From: an uncultured bacterium
GTDB lineage: Bacteria > Cyanobacteriota > Vampirovibrionia > Gastranaerophilales > Gastranaerophilaceae
Assembly: GCA_949296245.1 (NCBI GenBank)
Contig: CASFNW010000010.1
Coordinates: forward strand, 1-64,000
DNA length: 64,000 nucleotides
Reading direction: 5' to 3'
A model generated the notes under the pieces. The model saw nothing but the letters and a program-made list of their open reading frames with translations. It was not told where the DNA came from and made no database searches. The position numbers and the translations under genes were made by a program. Positions 17,407 to 25,195 of the stretch are shown in pieces; positions within the stretch are counted from its first letter, which is position 1, and every line of letters starts with the position of its first letter.

Positions 17407-17574
17407 GTGAGAGAAATTGTAGATTTAATGAAAGAACTTTTTTTAATTAAAGAAGAGAAAGCCGCAATAGTAGGATTAAGCGGATTTAAAAAAACAAGAA
17501 AATCCGGTGTAAAAAGAACAAAAAAGAAAGTAAACAAAGAGGTCAAATTATCCGACCTTATGAGAAGAGCCTAA
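17407..17574 (+). CDS. Small basic protein (55 aa)
   Basis: A short gene starting at GTG 17407, with GAAAGGA about 7 nt upstream, and ending TAA at 17574. The product starts VREIVDLMKELFLIKEEK, continues AAIVGLSGFKKTRK and ends SDLMRRA; it is strongly Lys/Arg-rich in the middle. It may bind nucleic acid or ribosomes (inference from charge only). The good ribosome site and uninterrupted frame make it likely to be expressed. Confidence 0.6.
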   Translation: MREIVDLMKELFLIKEEKAAIVGLSGFKKTRKSGVKRTKKKVNKEVKLSDLMRRA

Positions 17575-17642
17575 AATAACATATAGAGATGGCTATATTT
17601 CACAAACATGCAAAATCTTTTTGTTTGTTGTATTATAGACCT

Positions 17643-18302
17643 ATGTTTAAAAATATAGACAAGCGGAAACTGGTTTCATTTTTATCTTTTGTACTAAAGC
17701 ATTTTTATGCTTTTGAAAGTCTTTTTTATAATTGTAAAAATATAAACTATCCAAAACAGAAACCCGTAATTTTTGCTCTGTGGCATGCCCATCAGTGTGC
17801 ACTGTATGCAAACGAAGACAGAGGAAATCTGAATGTAATGATATCAAAGTCCAATGACGGTGATATCATTGCAGCTGCAACAGAACATGTAGGAATAAAA
17901 GTCGTCAGAGGTTCTTCAAAACGTTCCGGTGCCTCGGCATCGTTAGCACTTTTAGAAAAACTTGAGCAGGGTGAGTGTGCGGCCATTACTATAGACGGTC
18001 CCAGAGGTCCTTTCGGTGTTGTAAAAGAAGGCATTATAAATATTGCAAAATTATCACAGGTTCCGATTGTTCCGATGATATGGTATTCACCGTCAAAATG
18101 GCTGTTAGAATTTGATACCTGGGACAAATTCCGTTTTCCGTTTCTTGGTGTAAAAACTATTGCCGTATATGGTGAGCCTATATATGTAAAATCGGATTGT
18201 TCTCCGGAAGAAGCCGAAGAATACAGGCTAAATGTCGAAAATAAACTCAAAGATTTATACAAGTACGCTCAGGAAAATTTTGATGAACTTTTAAAAAGCT
18301 AA
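17643..18302 (+). CDS. DUF374-type lysophospholipid acyltransferase
   Basis: A protein of 219 residues from ATG 17643. An earlier in-frame ATG at 17589 adds 18 residues that do not resemble the family, so 17643 is preferred; it has no Shine-Dalgarno but sits 6 nt after TATTAT at 17631-17636. LPLAT-fold marks are ALWHAHQCAL (catalytic His with the acidic partner replaced, as in DUF374), VMISKSNDGDIIA, VVRGSSKRSGASA, TIDGPRGPFGVVKEG and VPIVPMIW. DUF374 proteins are thought to acylate lipid A-like or glycerophospholipid substrates at the inner membrane. The substrate is undetermined. Confidence 0.8.
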   Translation: MFKNIDKRKLVSFLSFVLKHFYAFESLFYNCKNINYPKQKPVIFALWHAHQCALYANEDRGNLNVMISKSNDGDIIAAATEHVGIKVVRGSSKRSGASASLALLEKLEQGECAAITIDGPRGPFGVVKEGIINIAKLSQVPIVPMIWYSPSKWLLEFDTWDKFRFPFLGVKTIAVYGEPIYVKSDCSPEEAEEYRLNVENKLKDLYKYAQENFDELLKS

Positions 18303-18404
18303 TCATACATATATCTTAATATTTTTTTAAACTGGTTAAACTTGTGCCGCTTTTCTGCCGATAATTATATTGTAGTGTTTATGCAGGTATTTTGAGGGTT
18401 AAAT

Positions 18405-19448
18405 ATGACTTCAATTATGAAAAAAGAAATTTTTGAAGAACCGGGAGTTGTTAAACATTTGTTAGACAGTTATGTCACTGATGAGAACAAAATTTCTATA
18501 GACTTGCCCGAAAAAATTGACAATATTGTTATAGTTGCAAGCGGCTCTTCTTACAACTGTGCGGCAATAGCAGCACCTTTGTTTATAGAATACGTACAGA
18601 TACCCTGTGAATATGAATATTCCAGCGAATTTATACTGCAGAAAAAACACTTTATAACACCGGATTCATTATACATATTTGTTTCGCAATCAGGTGAAAC
18701 TTCTGATACCCTGAAAGCCTTAAACATAATAAAAGAACAGGGCGTTAAAACAATGTGTATCACAAACTCCAAAGATTCCACAATGTGGAAATTATGCGAT
18801 TACAAAATATTATCCGATGCTGGAGAAGAAAAAAGTATTGCATCTACTAAAGCTCTAACCGCACAAATATTTTGTTCAATTCTAGTTATGCTGAAACTCG
18901 TATCACAAAATGGTGTGGATATTTCAGGATATTTGAACACTATGCGCAGATTACCCGCATATCTGGAAAGAATAAAAATAGATGCACAGAAAATAGAGCA
19001 GGCAGCCAGTTTGACATCTGAATTCCAAAATATATCAATACTCGGAAATAAAAACTACTATCCGATTGCTAAAGAAGGCGCTCTGAAAATGAAAGAGACA
19101 TGCTATCTCAATGTTATGGCATATCCATTTGGAGAATTTATGCACGGACATGTTGCAGTTTTGAACCAAAAATCAATTGTGATAGCAATTATAGATGAAG
19201 AAAATGCAGAATTTGCCGTAAGAAATCTGAAAAAAATTAAAGATGAATACAATCCGAAAGTTATATGTATTACCTCGGTTCAGGACGTAAAATCAGGTGA
19301 CATAAACATCTATATAAAAACAAAACGTAAATTAAAAGCTATTTTTGGCTCTTTACTTACGCTTCAATTAATGGCGTGTGAAATGGCAAACATTTTGGAT
19401 AAAAATCCGGATTCCCCCAAAGGTCTTCATAAAGTTGTAAAAGATTGA
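18405..19448 (+). CDS. GlmS-like double-SIS sugar isomerase lacking the glutaminase domain
   Basis: A 347-residue protein matching only the isomerase half of glucosamine-6-phosphate synthase. SIS domain 1: VASGSSYNCAAIA, FVSQSGETSDTLKAL, EEKSIASTKALTAQIF. SIS domain 2: EGALKMKETCYLNVMAYPFGEFMHG, ending SPKGLHKVVKD. The N-terminal Cys glutaminase domain is absent, so it should act as an ammonia-dependent or deaminating/isomerising sugar-phosphate enzyme, as in AgaS/FrlB-type SIS proteins. A GAGGG Shine-Dalgarno precedes the ATG. It stands alone, just before the flagellar-type operon. Confidence 0.8.
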   Translation: MTSIMKKEIFEEPGVVKHLLDSYVTDENKISIDLPEKIDNIVIVASGSSYNCAAIAAPLFIEYVQIPCEYEYSSEFILQKKHFITPDSLYIFVSQSGETSDTLKALNIIKEQGVKTMCITNSKDSTMWKLCDYKILSDAGEEKSIASTKALTAQIFCSILVMLKLVSQNGVDISGYLNTMRRLPAYLERIKIDAQKIEQAASLTSEFQNISILGNKNYYPIAKEGALKMKETCYLNVMAYPFGEFMHGHVAVLNQKSIVIAIIDEENAEFAVRNLKKIKDEYNPKVICITSVQDVKSGDINIYIKTKRKLKAIFGSLLTLQLMACEMANILDKNPDSPKGLHKVVKD

Positions 19449-19597
19449 TATAAAATGCTTTTGAGTCAGAGCTTTTGGCAAAATAACATATTAAAATACA
19501 GCAAACATATGATGAAGATAAATCTCTCAATCAGTAAGATTATTATTGGGAAAGTTGTATAAAAATACTTCTTTACCGATTAGGGGAAGAGATTAAA

Positions 19598-20839
19598 TTG
19601 CTTACAAGGGAAGATAACGACAATATTTTATCAGAGTTTTCCAGGGATTTAAACCTCACTTATGAGTGGTTTAATGAACATTTTACGCAAACTGTGTGCG
19701 AAACTTTTTGTGAATTCTGGGAAGAAGCTGCAGAAGTAAAACTTATAAGTGTAAGTGAAAATACAAATATTCTTGCTCAAAGAGAAGAATTTTTTGTTAC
19801 ACAAATAAGACTAAACAAAGAACTGTCAGTATTTATAAGACTTTCCAAATCTCTTGTAAAAAATCTCCTTGAAAATACACTTGGGCCAAATGGCAAAACC
19901 TTTAATATTGAAAAATTAACAGATCTTGAAGCCAAAATTCTGACCGGATTTGATGACTTTTTGTATAGAAATCTCAGCCAAAACATAAAGCAGGGCAGTG
20001 ATTTGCCCGAAAATAACAGAAATTATAATGAATGCAACTTAACATTCTTTTTAAGAACAAACGGGGTGACTCTCGGAAAAATTGTTATAAAAATACCTGT
20101 TGTGGCAATAACACCCGAACGCTTAACTCTAAACGAAGAAGCTTTTTCAATAGCGGACTTTAAGAAACAAAGCGCAGAAGTGAACTTAAATGTCGGACAT
20201 ACACGTTTGAGGCTTAATGAGCTTAAACATTTAGAAGTTGGGGATTTGGTTGTCTTGGAACACAGTAAATCTTCAAAAATGCTTTTAAAATACAAAGACT
20301 TTACAAAAGAAATAAAAGTAGCACCAAACCCTTACATTATGGTGGAAGGTGACTTTGATAATAACGGACAAAACCCGAAAGGAGAAAACATGCCGGGCTC
20401 TGATATATACAATATGTGGGATACAATTCAAGTTGATATTAATGCTGAGTTTGAAAAAGTAAAGCTTACACTCGGCGAATTAAAACAGATTTCAGAAGGG
20501 CTTGTTATTGATATAGGCTCTGTATATGACAATAAAATTGATTTAAAGGTCGAAGACAAAATAGTTGCCTCGGGAGAATTGGTCATTATAAATGATAGGT
20601 ATGGTGTAAAAATAAATGAAATTTTTACTGAAGAAAAAGACCGGGCATCTCAAAATGCAGAGTATTCAGAAGTGCAGGATTATGAAAGTGAAGAAATAGA
20701 CCCTGATGAACAGATGGCAGAAGACCAGTTTGAAGAAGAACATCAGCCTCAAGAATCTGACATTCAGGAATCGGAAGAGTCAAATGAAGAAGAAGACTTT
20801 GATTATTCGGATTTTGATGTAGATGACGAAGACATATAG
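19598..20839 (+). CDS. FliM/FliN-family switch protein with two SpoA domains
   Basis: A 413-residue protein from a TTG start with AGGGGAAGAG upstream. Residues 1-180 are a non-standard N-terminal domain without the CheY-binding FliM leader. Two SpoA domains follow: the first around LRLNELKHLEVGDLVVLEH (about 210), the second around LTLGELKQISEGLVIDIG (about 300). The tail (about 365-413) is extremely acidic (SEEIDPDEQMAEDQFEEEH and onward). SpoA proteins build the C-ring/sorting platform at the base of flagellar or type III export machines. It heads the fliOPQR operon. The double SpoA in one chain recalls SctQ as much as FliM. Confidence 0.8.
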   Translation: MLTREDNDNILSEFSRDLNLTYEWFNEHFTQTVCETFCEFWEEAAEVKLISVSENTNILAQREEFFVTQIRLNKELSVFIRLSKSLVKNLLENTLGPNGKTFNIEKLTDLEAKILTGFDDFLYRNLSQNIKQGSDLPENNRNYNECNLTFFLRTNGVTLGKIVIKIPVVAITPERLTLNEEAFSIADFKKQSAEVNLNVGHTRLRLNELKHLEVGDLVVLEHSKSSKMLLKYKDFTKEIKVAPNPYIMVEGDFDNNGQNPKGENMPGSDIYNMWDTIQVDINAEFEKVKLTLGELKQISEGLVIDIGSVYDNKIDLKVEDKIVASGELVIINDRYGVKINEIFTEEKDRASQNAEYSEVQDYESEEIDPDEQMAEDQFEEEHQPQESDIQESEESNEEEDFDYSDFDVDDEDI

Positions 20840-20849
20840 GAACAATAAT

Positions 20850-21335
20850 ATGGGAATATATCTTGTAAATTTTTTAGTTTATTCAATGGCAATGGTCGGC
20901 CTATTGTTTGTATGTCTTTTGGTATACAAAAAAACAATGGGAAGTAATTACAGCAAGAAAAACAGTGAGGATTTAACCGTTGAAAATGCAATGAATCTTT
21001 CTGCAAGAAAGACCCTGTATATAGTTAAAGCAGGTGATGAAAAATTTCTTATTGCTTCAGATGCGGAAAGAACAACATTTCTTGCAAAACTAAATGATAC
21101 TCAAAACACTATTACACAACAAATATCGGATTCCCGGAACTTTAGCTCTTTTAGTGTTAACCAAAAGAAATTTAATATTGAAAAATCAAGTGAAGAGCAA
21201 AATAAAGAAAAAGGCGTTGATTACACAGAGGTTATGAATGCAATAAAAAGTACAACGCACAAACAACCTGTTATGAAAGAAATTTTAAGAAAACTGGATC
21301 AACAAACAAAAGCTGTTCAATCTGCAAAAGAATAA
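20850..21335 (+). CDS. fliO: FliO-like flagellar export assembly protein
   Basis: A protein of 161 residues from ATG 20850, chosen over an upstream overlapping ATG at 20823 because TAGGA lies 9 nt before it and the transmembrane helix then starts at the N-terminus (MGIYLVNFLVYSMAMVGLLFVCLLVY). A FliO-type beta strand set follows: LSARKTLYIVKAGDEKFLIA and TTFLAKL. The C-terminal 80 residues are polar. FliO helps assemble FliP in flagella and is not a type III injectisome component, which favours a flagellar identity for the operon. The gap to the upstream gene is 10 nt. Confidence 0.72.
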   Translation: MGIYLVNFLVYSMAMVGLLFVCLLVYKKTMGSNYSKKNSEDLTVENAMNLSARKTLYIVKAGDEKFLIASDAERTTFLAKLNDTQNTITQQISDSRNFSSFSVNQKKFNIEKSSEEQNKEKGVDYTEVMNAIKSTTHKQPVMKEILRKLDQQTKAVQSAKE

Positions 21336-21346
21336 AGGATAAAATA

Positions 21347-21988
21347 ATGGAAAGCGTATTAAAAGATTTAAATCCTATATTACAAATGCTGCTGGTTATG
21401 ACGGTATTTTCAATGCTGCCGTTCTTTTTTACTTGTATGACGAGCTTTTTAAGATATACAATTGTTTTTTCTATGCTTAAACAGGCGCTGGGTACACAGC
21501 AGGTGCCTCCGGGGATTGTACTGATAGGTTTGTCTTTGATTCTTACTATTTATACAATGAGCCCTGTGTTTTCTAAAATGTGGGAGATGGGTTCTGTTCC
21601 ATACCAGAAAAATGGTGATATAGTGGCGGCCTTAACGGAAGGTTCAAAGCCGCTTAAAGAATTTATGATGAAACAAACAAGACAATCCGATATGACGTTT
21701 TTTATACAACTATCCGGTGCACCAAAGCCTAAAACGCCTGATGATATTACAATCTGGCAGGTAGCGCCTGCATATATTATCAGTGAACTAAAAACCGCTT
21801 TTGAAATAGGTTTTGTTATATACGTACCTTTTATTGTACTGGATTTGATTGTGGCAAACGTACTGTTGGCACTCGGTATGTTTATGCTATCACCTACGAT
21901 TATTTCTCTGCCGTTTAAATTGCTGATATTTATTGCGGTTGACGGGTGGAGTATGATTGTTCACGGTCTTGCAACGAGCTTTAATTAA
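21347..21988 (+). CDS. fliP: Flagellar-type export gate protein FliP
   Basis: A 213-residue polytopic inner-membrane protein of the export gate. Typical sequence: CMTSFLRYTIVFSMLKQALG, TQQVPPGIVLIGLSLILTIY, ELKTAFEIGFVIYVPFIVLD, and LSPTIISLPFKLLIFIAVDG. It has no cleavable signal peptide, unlike many flagellar FliP; the L-S-P pattern is closer to SctR of injectisomes. The operon is tight (11 nt after fliO). It forms the FliP5Q4R1 pore with the following genes. Confidence 0.88.
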   Translation: MESVLKDLNPILQMLLVMTVFSMLPFFFTCMTSFLRYTIVFSMLKQALGTQQVPPGIVLIGLSLILTIYTMSPVFSKMWEMGSVPYQKNGDIVAALTEGSKPLKEFMMKQTRQSDMTFFIQLSGAPKPKTPDDITIWQVAPAYIISELKTAFEIGFVIYVPFIVLDLIVANVLLALGMFMLSPTIISLPFKLLIFIAVDGWSMIVHGLATSFN

Positions 21989-22003
21989 TAAAGGAATAAA
22001 TAT

Positions 22004-22498
22004 ATGGAAGTATTAATGGAATATATGGGTAAAGGCCTTATAACGATGCTTATGATATCTATGCCCTGTGTACTCGTAGCAGCTGGAGTGGGGCTTGTAG
22101 TAGGTATTTTGCAGGCTGTTACGCAGGTACAGGAGCAAACTATTGCAGCTGCGCCAAAAATTCTTGCAGTATTTCTTGTGCTAATGATTATGGGAATGGG
22201 CTATATTAAACTATTGACAAATCTTCTTGGTGAAGGGTTCCAGCTTGCATTTAACCAGATTCCGGCAGCTGACAGCTTTGTTTTGTCATCAAATTACCAT
22301 AAATATACACGTCCGTTTGATGCGGAATTTAAGCAAAGTGCCGGCAGATTTGATAAACAGGAAATAGGCGACATAATGAGAAATCCGGGGAAAATTCCTT
22401 TTATAGATTACAACTCAAAAACAAAACATTATCCGTCTGACAGAATGCCAAATCCGACACCTAATCTTATTGAACGTAATGCCATTATGAACCGGTAA
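22004..22498 (+). CDS. fliQ: Flagellar-type export protein FliQ with long C-terminal extension
   Basis: A 164-residue protein. The first 90 residues are FliQ/SctS: two hydrophobic helices around MPCVLVAAGVGLVVGILQAV and TQVQEQTIAAAPKILAVFLV. FliQ is normally about 90 residues, so residues 91-164 are an extra hydrophilic tail (FDAEFKQSAGRFDKQEIGD, then NPGKIPFIDYNS and a Pro/Asn-rich end). The tail would lie on one face of the export gate and may contact the switch or the added protein downstream. No frameshift is evident; the stop is followed directly by the next gene. Confidence 0.82.
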   Translation: MEVLMEYMGKGLITMLMISMPCVLVAAGVGLVVGILQAVTQVQEQTIAAAPKILAVFLVLMIMGMGYIKLLTNLLGEGFQLAFNQIPAADSFVLSSNYHKYTRPFDAEFKQSAGRFDKQEIGDIMRNPGKIPFIDYNSKTKHYPSDRMPNPTPNLIERNAIMNR

Positions 22499-22516
22499 TA
22501 AATGAGGATTCTGTAT

Positions 22517-22882
22517 ATGAAAAAAATTTTTTTAACAATTACAGCAATTATTTTTTCAGTATTAACCAGTTTCTTTTTGAATCCTGTTTTTTGTCAAAGT
22601 GCAGATAAAATTATTAATCTGCATACAGACGGAGCCTACCTTGTAGGACTAAGCGAAAGACCGATTGAATTAAAAGTTTCAAATGAAAATGTTATAAGAG
22701 CAGAGGTCGTAACAGACCTTTATTCACCGGAAGCTCAAATTGTTATAAAAACTCTTGAAGAAGGAATTTCTTATATAACTTTTAAAACAAAATCAAAACC
22801 GCATTCGATAAAAGTGCTGGTAGACAATAATTCACCGATAGATAAAGACTTAACAGAAATTGATAAAGTAAAGGAACCTTAG
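22517..22882 (+). CDS. Secreted small protein, secretin/pilus N-domain-like, inserted in the flagellar operon
   Basis: A protein of 121 residues from ATG 22517, preferred over 22502 because it begins with a normal signal peptide (MKKIFLTITAIIFSVLTS, cleaved near residue 25) and has GAGG upstream. The mature part (YLVGLSERPIELKVSNENVI and onward to YITFKTKSKPHSIKVLV) resembles the short beta-domain at the N-terminus of CpaC/secretin-type proteins. It is located between fliQ and fliR, where no standard flagellar gene is found, so it is probably a periplasmic accessory of this export machine. Function is inferred from location only. Confidence 0.65.
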   Translation: MKKIFLTITAIIFSVLTSFFLNPVFCQSADKIINLHTDGAYLVGLSERPIELKVSNENVIRAEVVTDLYSPEAQIVIKTLEEGISYITFKTKSKPHSIKVLVDNNSPIDKDLTEIDKVKEP

Positions 22883-22887
22883 AATAA

Positions 22888-23670
22888 TTGATAGATGCAG
22901 TATTAGAAGCTTTTCCAAAATATTTTCCGGAAATTAATGCGGCACTTGGCGGCGGTATATTGATTTTTGCGCGTATTCTGGGCTTTGTACGTTTTGCTCC
23001 GGTATTAAACAGAAAAGAAATACCAGGGATGATGAAGCTTTCTTTTGCGCTTGTTTTAACAATAATCCTTATGATGACAATAAAACCTGAGCCTGTTCCG
23101 CAGGGAGCGTCTTTAGTGCTGGGAATAATATTAAATACCGTCGGCGGTATGATAATAGGCTTTATTGCAAACTGTATAGTACAGGCTATAGCCGCAGCGG
23201 GGGATATGATTAATATGCAGATGGGATTATCGTCAGCTATGGTTTTAGATCCTACTTCAGGCTCTCAGGTCTCTATTCTCGGCAATTTCTTCAGTCTGCT
23301 GGCTGTCATCCTTTTTATACATGTCGGCGGGGTATACTGGCTCATTAATGCTCTTTATAGGAGTTTTGAAGTGTTTCCTATGTATGCCCATGTTATACCT
23401 CTTGACAAGATGATAAACAAAGAATATTTAATTACACTTACATCAAATGTATTGTATGTGGGGTTACAAATAGCATCTCCGGTTCTGCTTGCGACACTCG
23501 GACAGGATTTGATACTCGGTATAATTTCAAAAACAGCACCTCAGGTAAACGTATTTCAATTAAGCTTTCTTTTTAAACCTGTATTAGGTGCAGCGATACT
23601 GTTATGGATAATGCCGGTAATAGTAAATGTAATAAATGACTACTTTATTTCTTTTGCAAAAATATTTTAA
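22888..23670 (+). CDS. fliR: Flagellar-type export gate protein FliR
   Basis: A 260-residue membrane protein from a TTG start, with AAAGGA about 11 nt upstream. FliR/SctT features: ARILGFVRFAPVLNRKEIPG, MKLSFALVLTIILM, IIGFIANCIVQAIAAAGDMI, QMGLSSAMVLDPTSG, and six or so hydrophobic helices to the C-terminus. It closes the fliO-P-Q-R operon. FlhB and FlhA are not in the window; there is no fusion to FlhB. Confidence 0.85.
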   Translation: MIDAVLEAFPKYFPEINAALGGGILIFARILGFVRFAPVLNRKEIPGMMKLSFALVLTIILMMTIKPEPVPQGASLVLGIILNTVGGMIIGFIANCIVQAIAAAGDMINMQMGLSSAMVLDPTSGSQVSILGNFFSLLAVILFIHVGGVYWLINALYRSFEVFPMYAHVIPLDKMINKEYLITLTSNVLYVGLQIASPVLLATLGQDLILGIISKTAPQVNVFQLSFLFKPVLGAAILLWIMPVIVNVINDYFISFAKIF

Positions 23671-23820
23671 TTTTTTAACAACAAAATTCTAAATAAATGA
23701 TGTCTTTATAGCTGACTTTTTCTAGAATAATTTAATAGAGATTTATAACTGCAAAAATTGCATATAAGAAATTTTTAATTGACCATTTTTTCTCGGGTGG
23801 TACAATATATTTATAGTTAT

Positions 23821-23894
23821 TCCGGGATCGTCTAACGGCAGGACAGGTGACTCTGGATCATCTAATCGTGGTTCGAATCCATGTCCCGGAGCCA
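23821..23894 (+). tRNA. tRNA-Gln (anticodon CTG)
   Basis: Cloverleaf read by hand: acceptor TCCGGGA/TCCCGGA, D-arm GTC/GAC, anticodon arm GGTGA-CTCTGGA-TCATC with anticodon CTG at the centre, T-arm CGTGG-TTCGAAT-CCATG, discriminator G, and an encoded CCA. It is directly followed by a hairpin terminator. Confidence 0.92.
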
Positions 23895-24207
23895 TTAAAA
23901 AAGACCTCAAAAAGGTCTTTTTTATTTTATTTTTATTTAAAATCTTGGATTATTGACGTTCACAAGGTTAAGTATTCCGTTTCGAATTTTATTTTAAAAT
24001 TCTTCACTACAAAAACCTTGTTCACATAGTCACTGGGTTCACTACGTTCACACGGCGTGACTGTACAAAATCCGCTCTCACCGACTCGGATTCCTGTCGG
24101 GAATCCTCGCATGGTTCTACCCGTTCGAGTATCCTCATCTGTACGGCTCTCGTTGTCGCCTACAGCTGAAGAGAATCCATGTCCCGGAGCCATTAAAAAA
24201 GACCTCA
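23875..24207. mobile_element. Insert bounded by duplicated tRNA-Gln 3' end (remnant integration site)
   Basis: A 35-bp sequence holding the T-arm 3' half, acceptor strand, CCA and start of the terminator occurs identically at 23875-23909 and 24173-24207, like attL/attR of a tRNA-targeting element. The 263 bp between them hold no integrase or believable gene. They are more GC-rich than the surroundings and full of hairpins: ACAAGG/CCTTGT enclosing GAATTTTA/TAAAATTC (about 23960-24022), AGTCAC/GTGACT (about 24028-24062) and GGATTCC/GGAATCC (about 24088-24106). Probably a deleted integrative element or a repeat cassette. Confidence 0.6.
23897..23923 (+). terminator. Terminator of tRNA-Gln
   Basis: AAAAAAGACCT / AGGTCTTTTTT stem with a CAAAA loop, beginning 2 nt after the encoded CCA. 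Confidence 0.88.
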
Positions 24208-24223
24208 TTTTGAGGTCTTTTTT
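24195..24223. terminator. Terminator, duplicated copy
   Basis: GACCTCA-TTT-TGAGGTC followed by six T and preceded by six A. It is the second copy of the tRNA terminator with a changed but still fully paired stem; being symmetric it may also serve dapB, which ends at 24272 on the minus strand. Confidence 0.8.
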
Positions 24224-24271
24224 ATTATAAATATTCCGGCTTAAAGCTTATTTAAAACCGTTAACAGATTA

Positions 24272-25054
24272 TTACATAATTTTTTCTAATCCGTAAATAA
24301 AATCATTATGTTCAGCAACGTATTTTATCGCAAGTTTTACCCCTGCCATATAGCACTGTCTGTCCATAGAATCATGACGGATAGAAAGAATCTGCCCGGA
24401 TGCACCGAACAAAACTTCCTGTGAAGCAATATAGCCCGGCATTCTAACAGAGTGAATATGAATATCAGAGTATGATTTTCCACCTCTGGCACCCTGTATT
24501 GTTTCTGTTTCAGGACAATTGCCTGTTTCAAATGTCATATTGCCTGATTCTGACATCATCAGGGCTGTTTTTATTGCAGTACCGGAGGGGGCATCTTTTT
24601 TTTGATTGTGGTGGAGTTCAATAATTTCTGCATTATCGAAGTATTTTGCAGCCTGTTTTGCAAACATCATCATCAAAATTGCTCCTGTAGAAAAATTTGG
24701 CGCAATAAGACAGCCAAGACCTTTTTCCTGAGAAAGCGCATTTAATACCTCTATCTGCTCATCAGAAAGCCCTGTTGTACCTATAACCGGGCGTACACCG
24801 TTTTCAAGACAAATCTTTGCATTTTCAAAAACATTTTTTGGCTGGGTAAAGTCTACCATAACATCAGGTTTGTGCATTTCTATTGCTTTTTTTAAATCGC
24901 CTGTTATTCTGACCTCTTGGGAAGGGCAGACCTGTTTATCAATCTGGTTTATATCAACAGCACAAACAAGTTCAAGATTTTCATCTTCACAAACAGCTTT
25001 TACAACCTCCTGTCCCATTTTTCCCATTGCGCCTGTAACACCGACTTTTATCAT
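24272..25054 (-). CDS. dapB: 4-hydroxy-tetrahydrodipicolinate reductase
   Basis: A 260-residue enzyme of the lysine/meso-diaminopimelate pathway, using NAD(P)H in the cytoplasm. Nucleotide-binding GVTGAMGKMGQEV at the N-terminus, DVMVDFTQPKNVFENA, PVIGTTGLSDEQ, and the catalytic IELHHNQKKDAPSGTA (His pair, Lys, SGT). AAAGGA lies upstream of the ATG. Length is standard. It supplies peptidoglycan precursor. Confidence 0.93.
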   Translation of the reverse strand: MIKVGVTGAMGKMGQEVVKAVCEDENLELVCAVDINQIDKQVCPSQEVRITGDLKKAIEMHKPDVMVDFTQPKNVFENAKICLENGVRPVIGTTGLSDEQIEVLNALSQEKGLGCLIAPNFSTGAILMMMFAKQAAKYFDNAEIIELHHNQKKDAPSGTAIKTALMMSESGNMTFETGNCPETETIQGARGGKSYSDIHIHSVRMPGYIASQEVLFGASGQILSIRHDSMDRQCYMAGVKLAIKYVAEHNDFIYGLEKIM

Positions 25055-25195
25055 ATATTTATCCTTTCCTGTTATTTTTTATACATTATCACTAAGTTAG
25101 AATTTTTATATTAACCTTATAAATTAATATACATCTTTTTATAATTTTTGTATAATATATAAGCTAATAATGTAAAAAGCTGGAGAGCCGAAACA

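Noticed and set aside
19598-23670. Calling the operon a type III injectisome
   Set aside because: A FliO-like gene is present and no needle, secretin or translocon gene is visible, so a flagellar-type label is safer.
23960-24208. An 82-residue minus-strand open frame between the tRNA copies
   Set aside because: It runs across the duplicated tRNA end and hairpins, has no ribosome site, and its composition reflects structured DNA. Treated as spurious.
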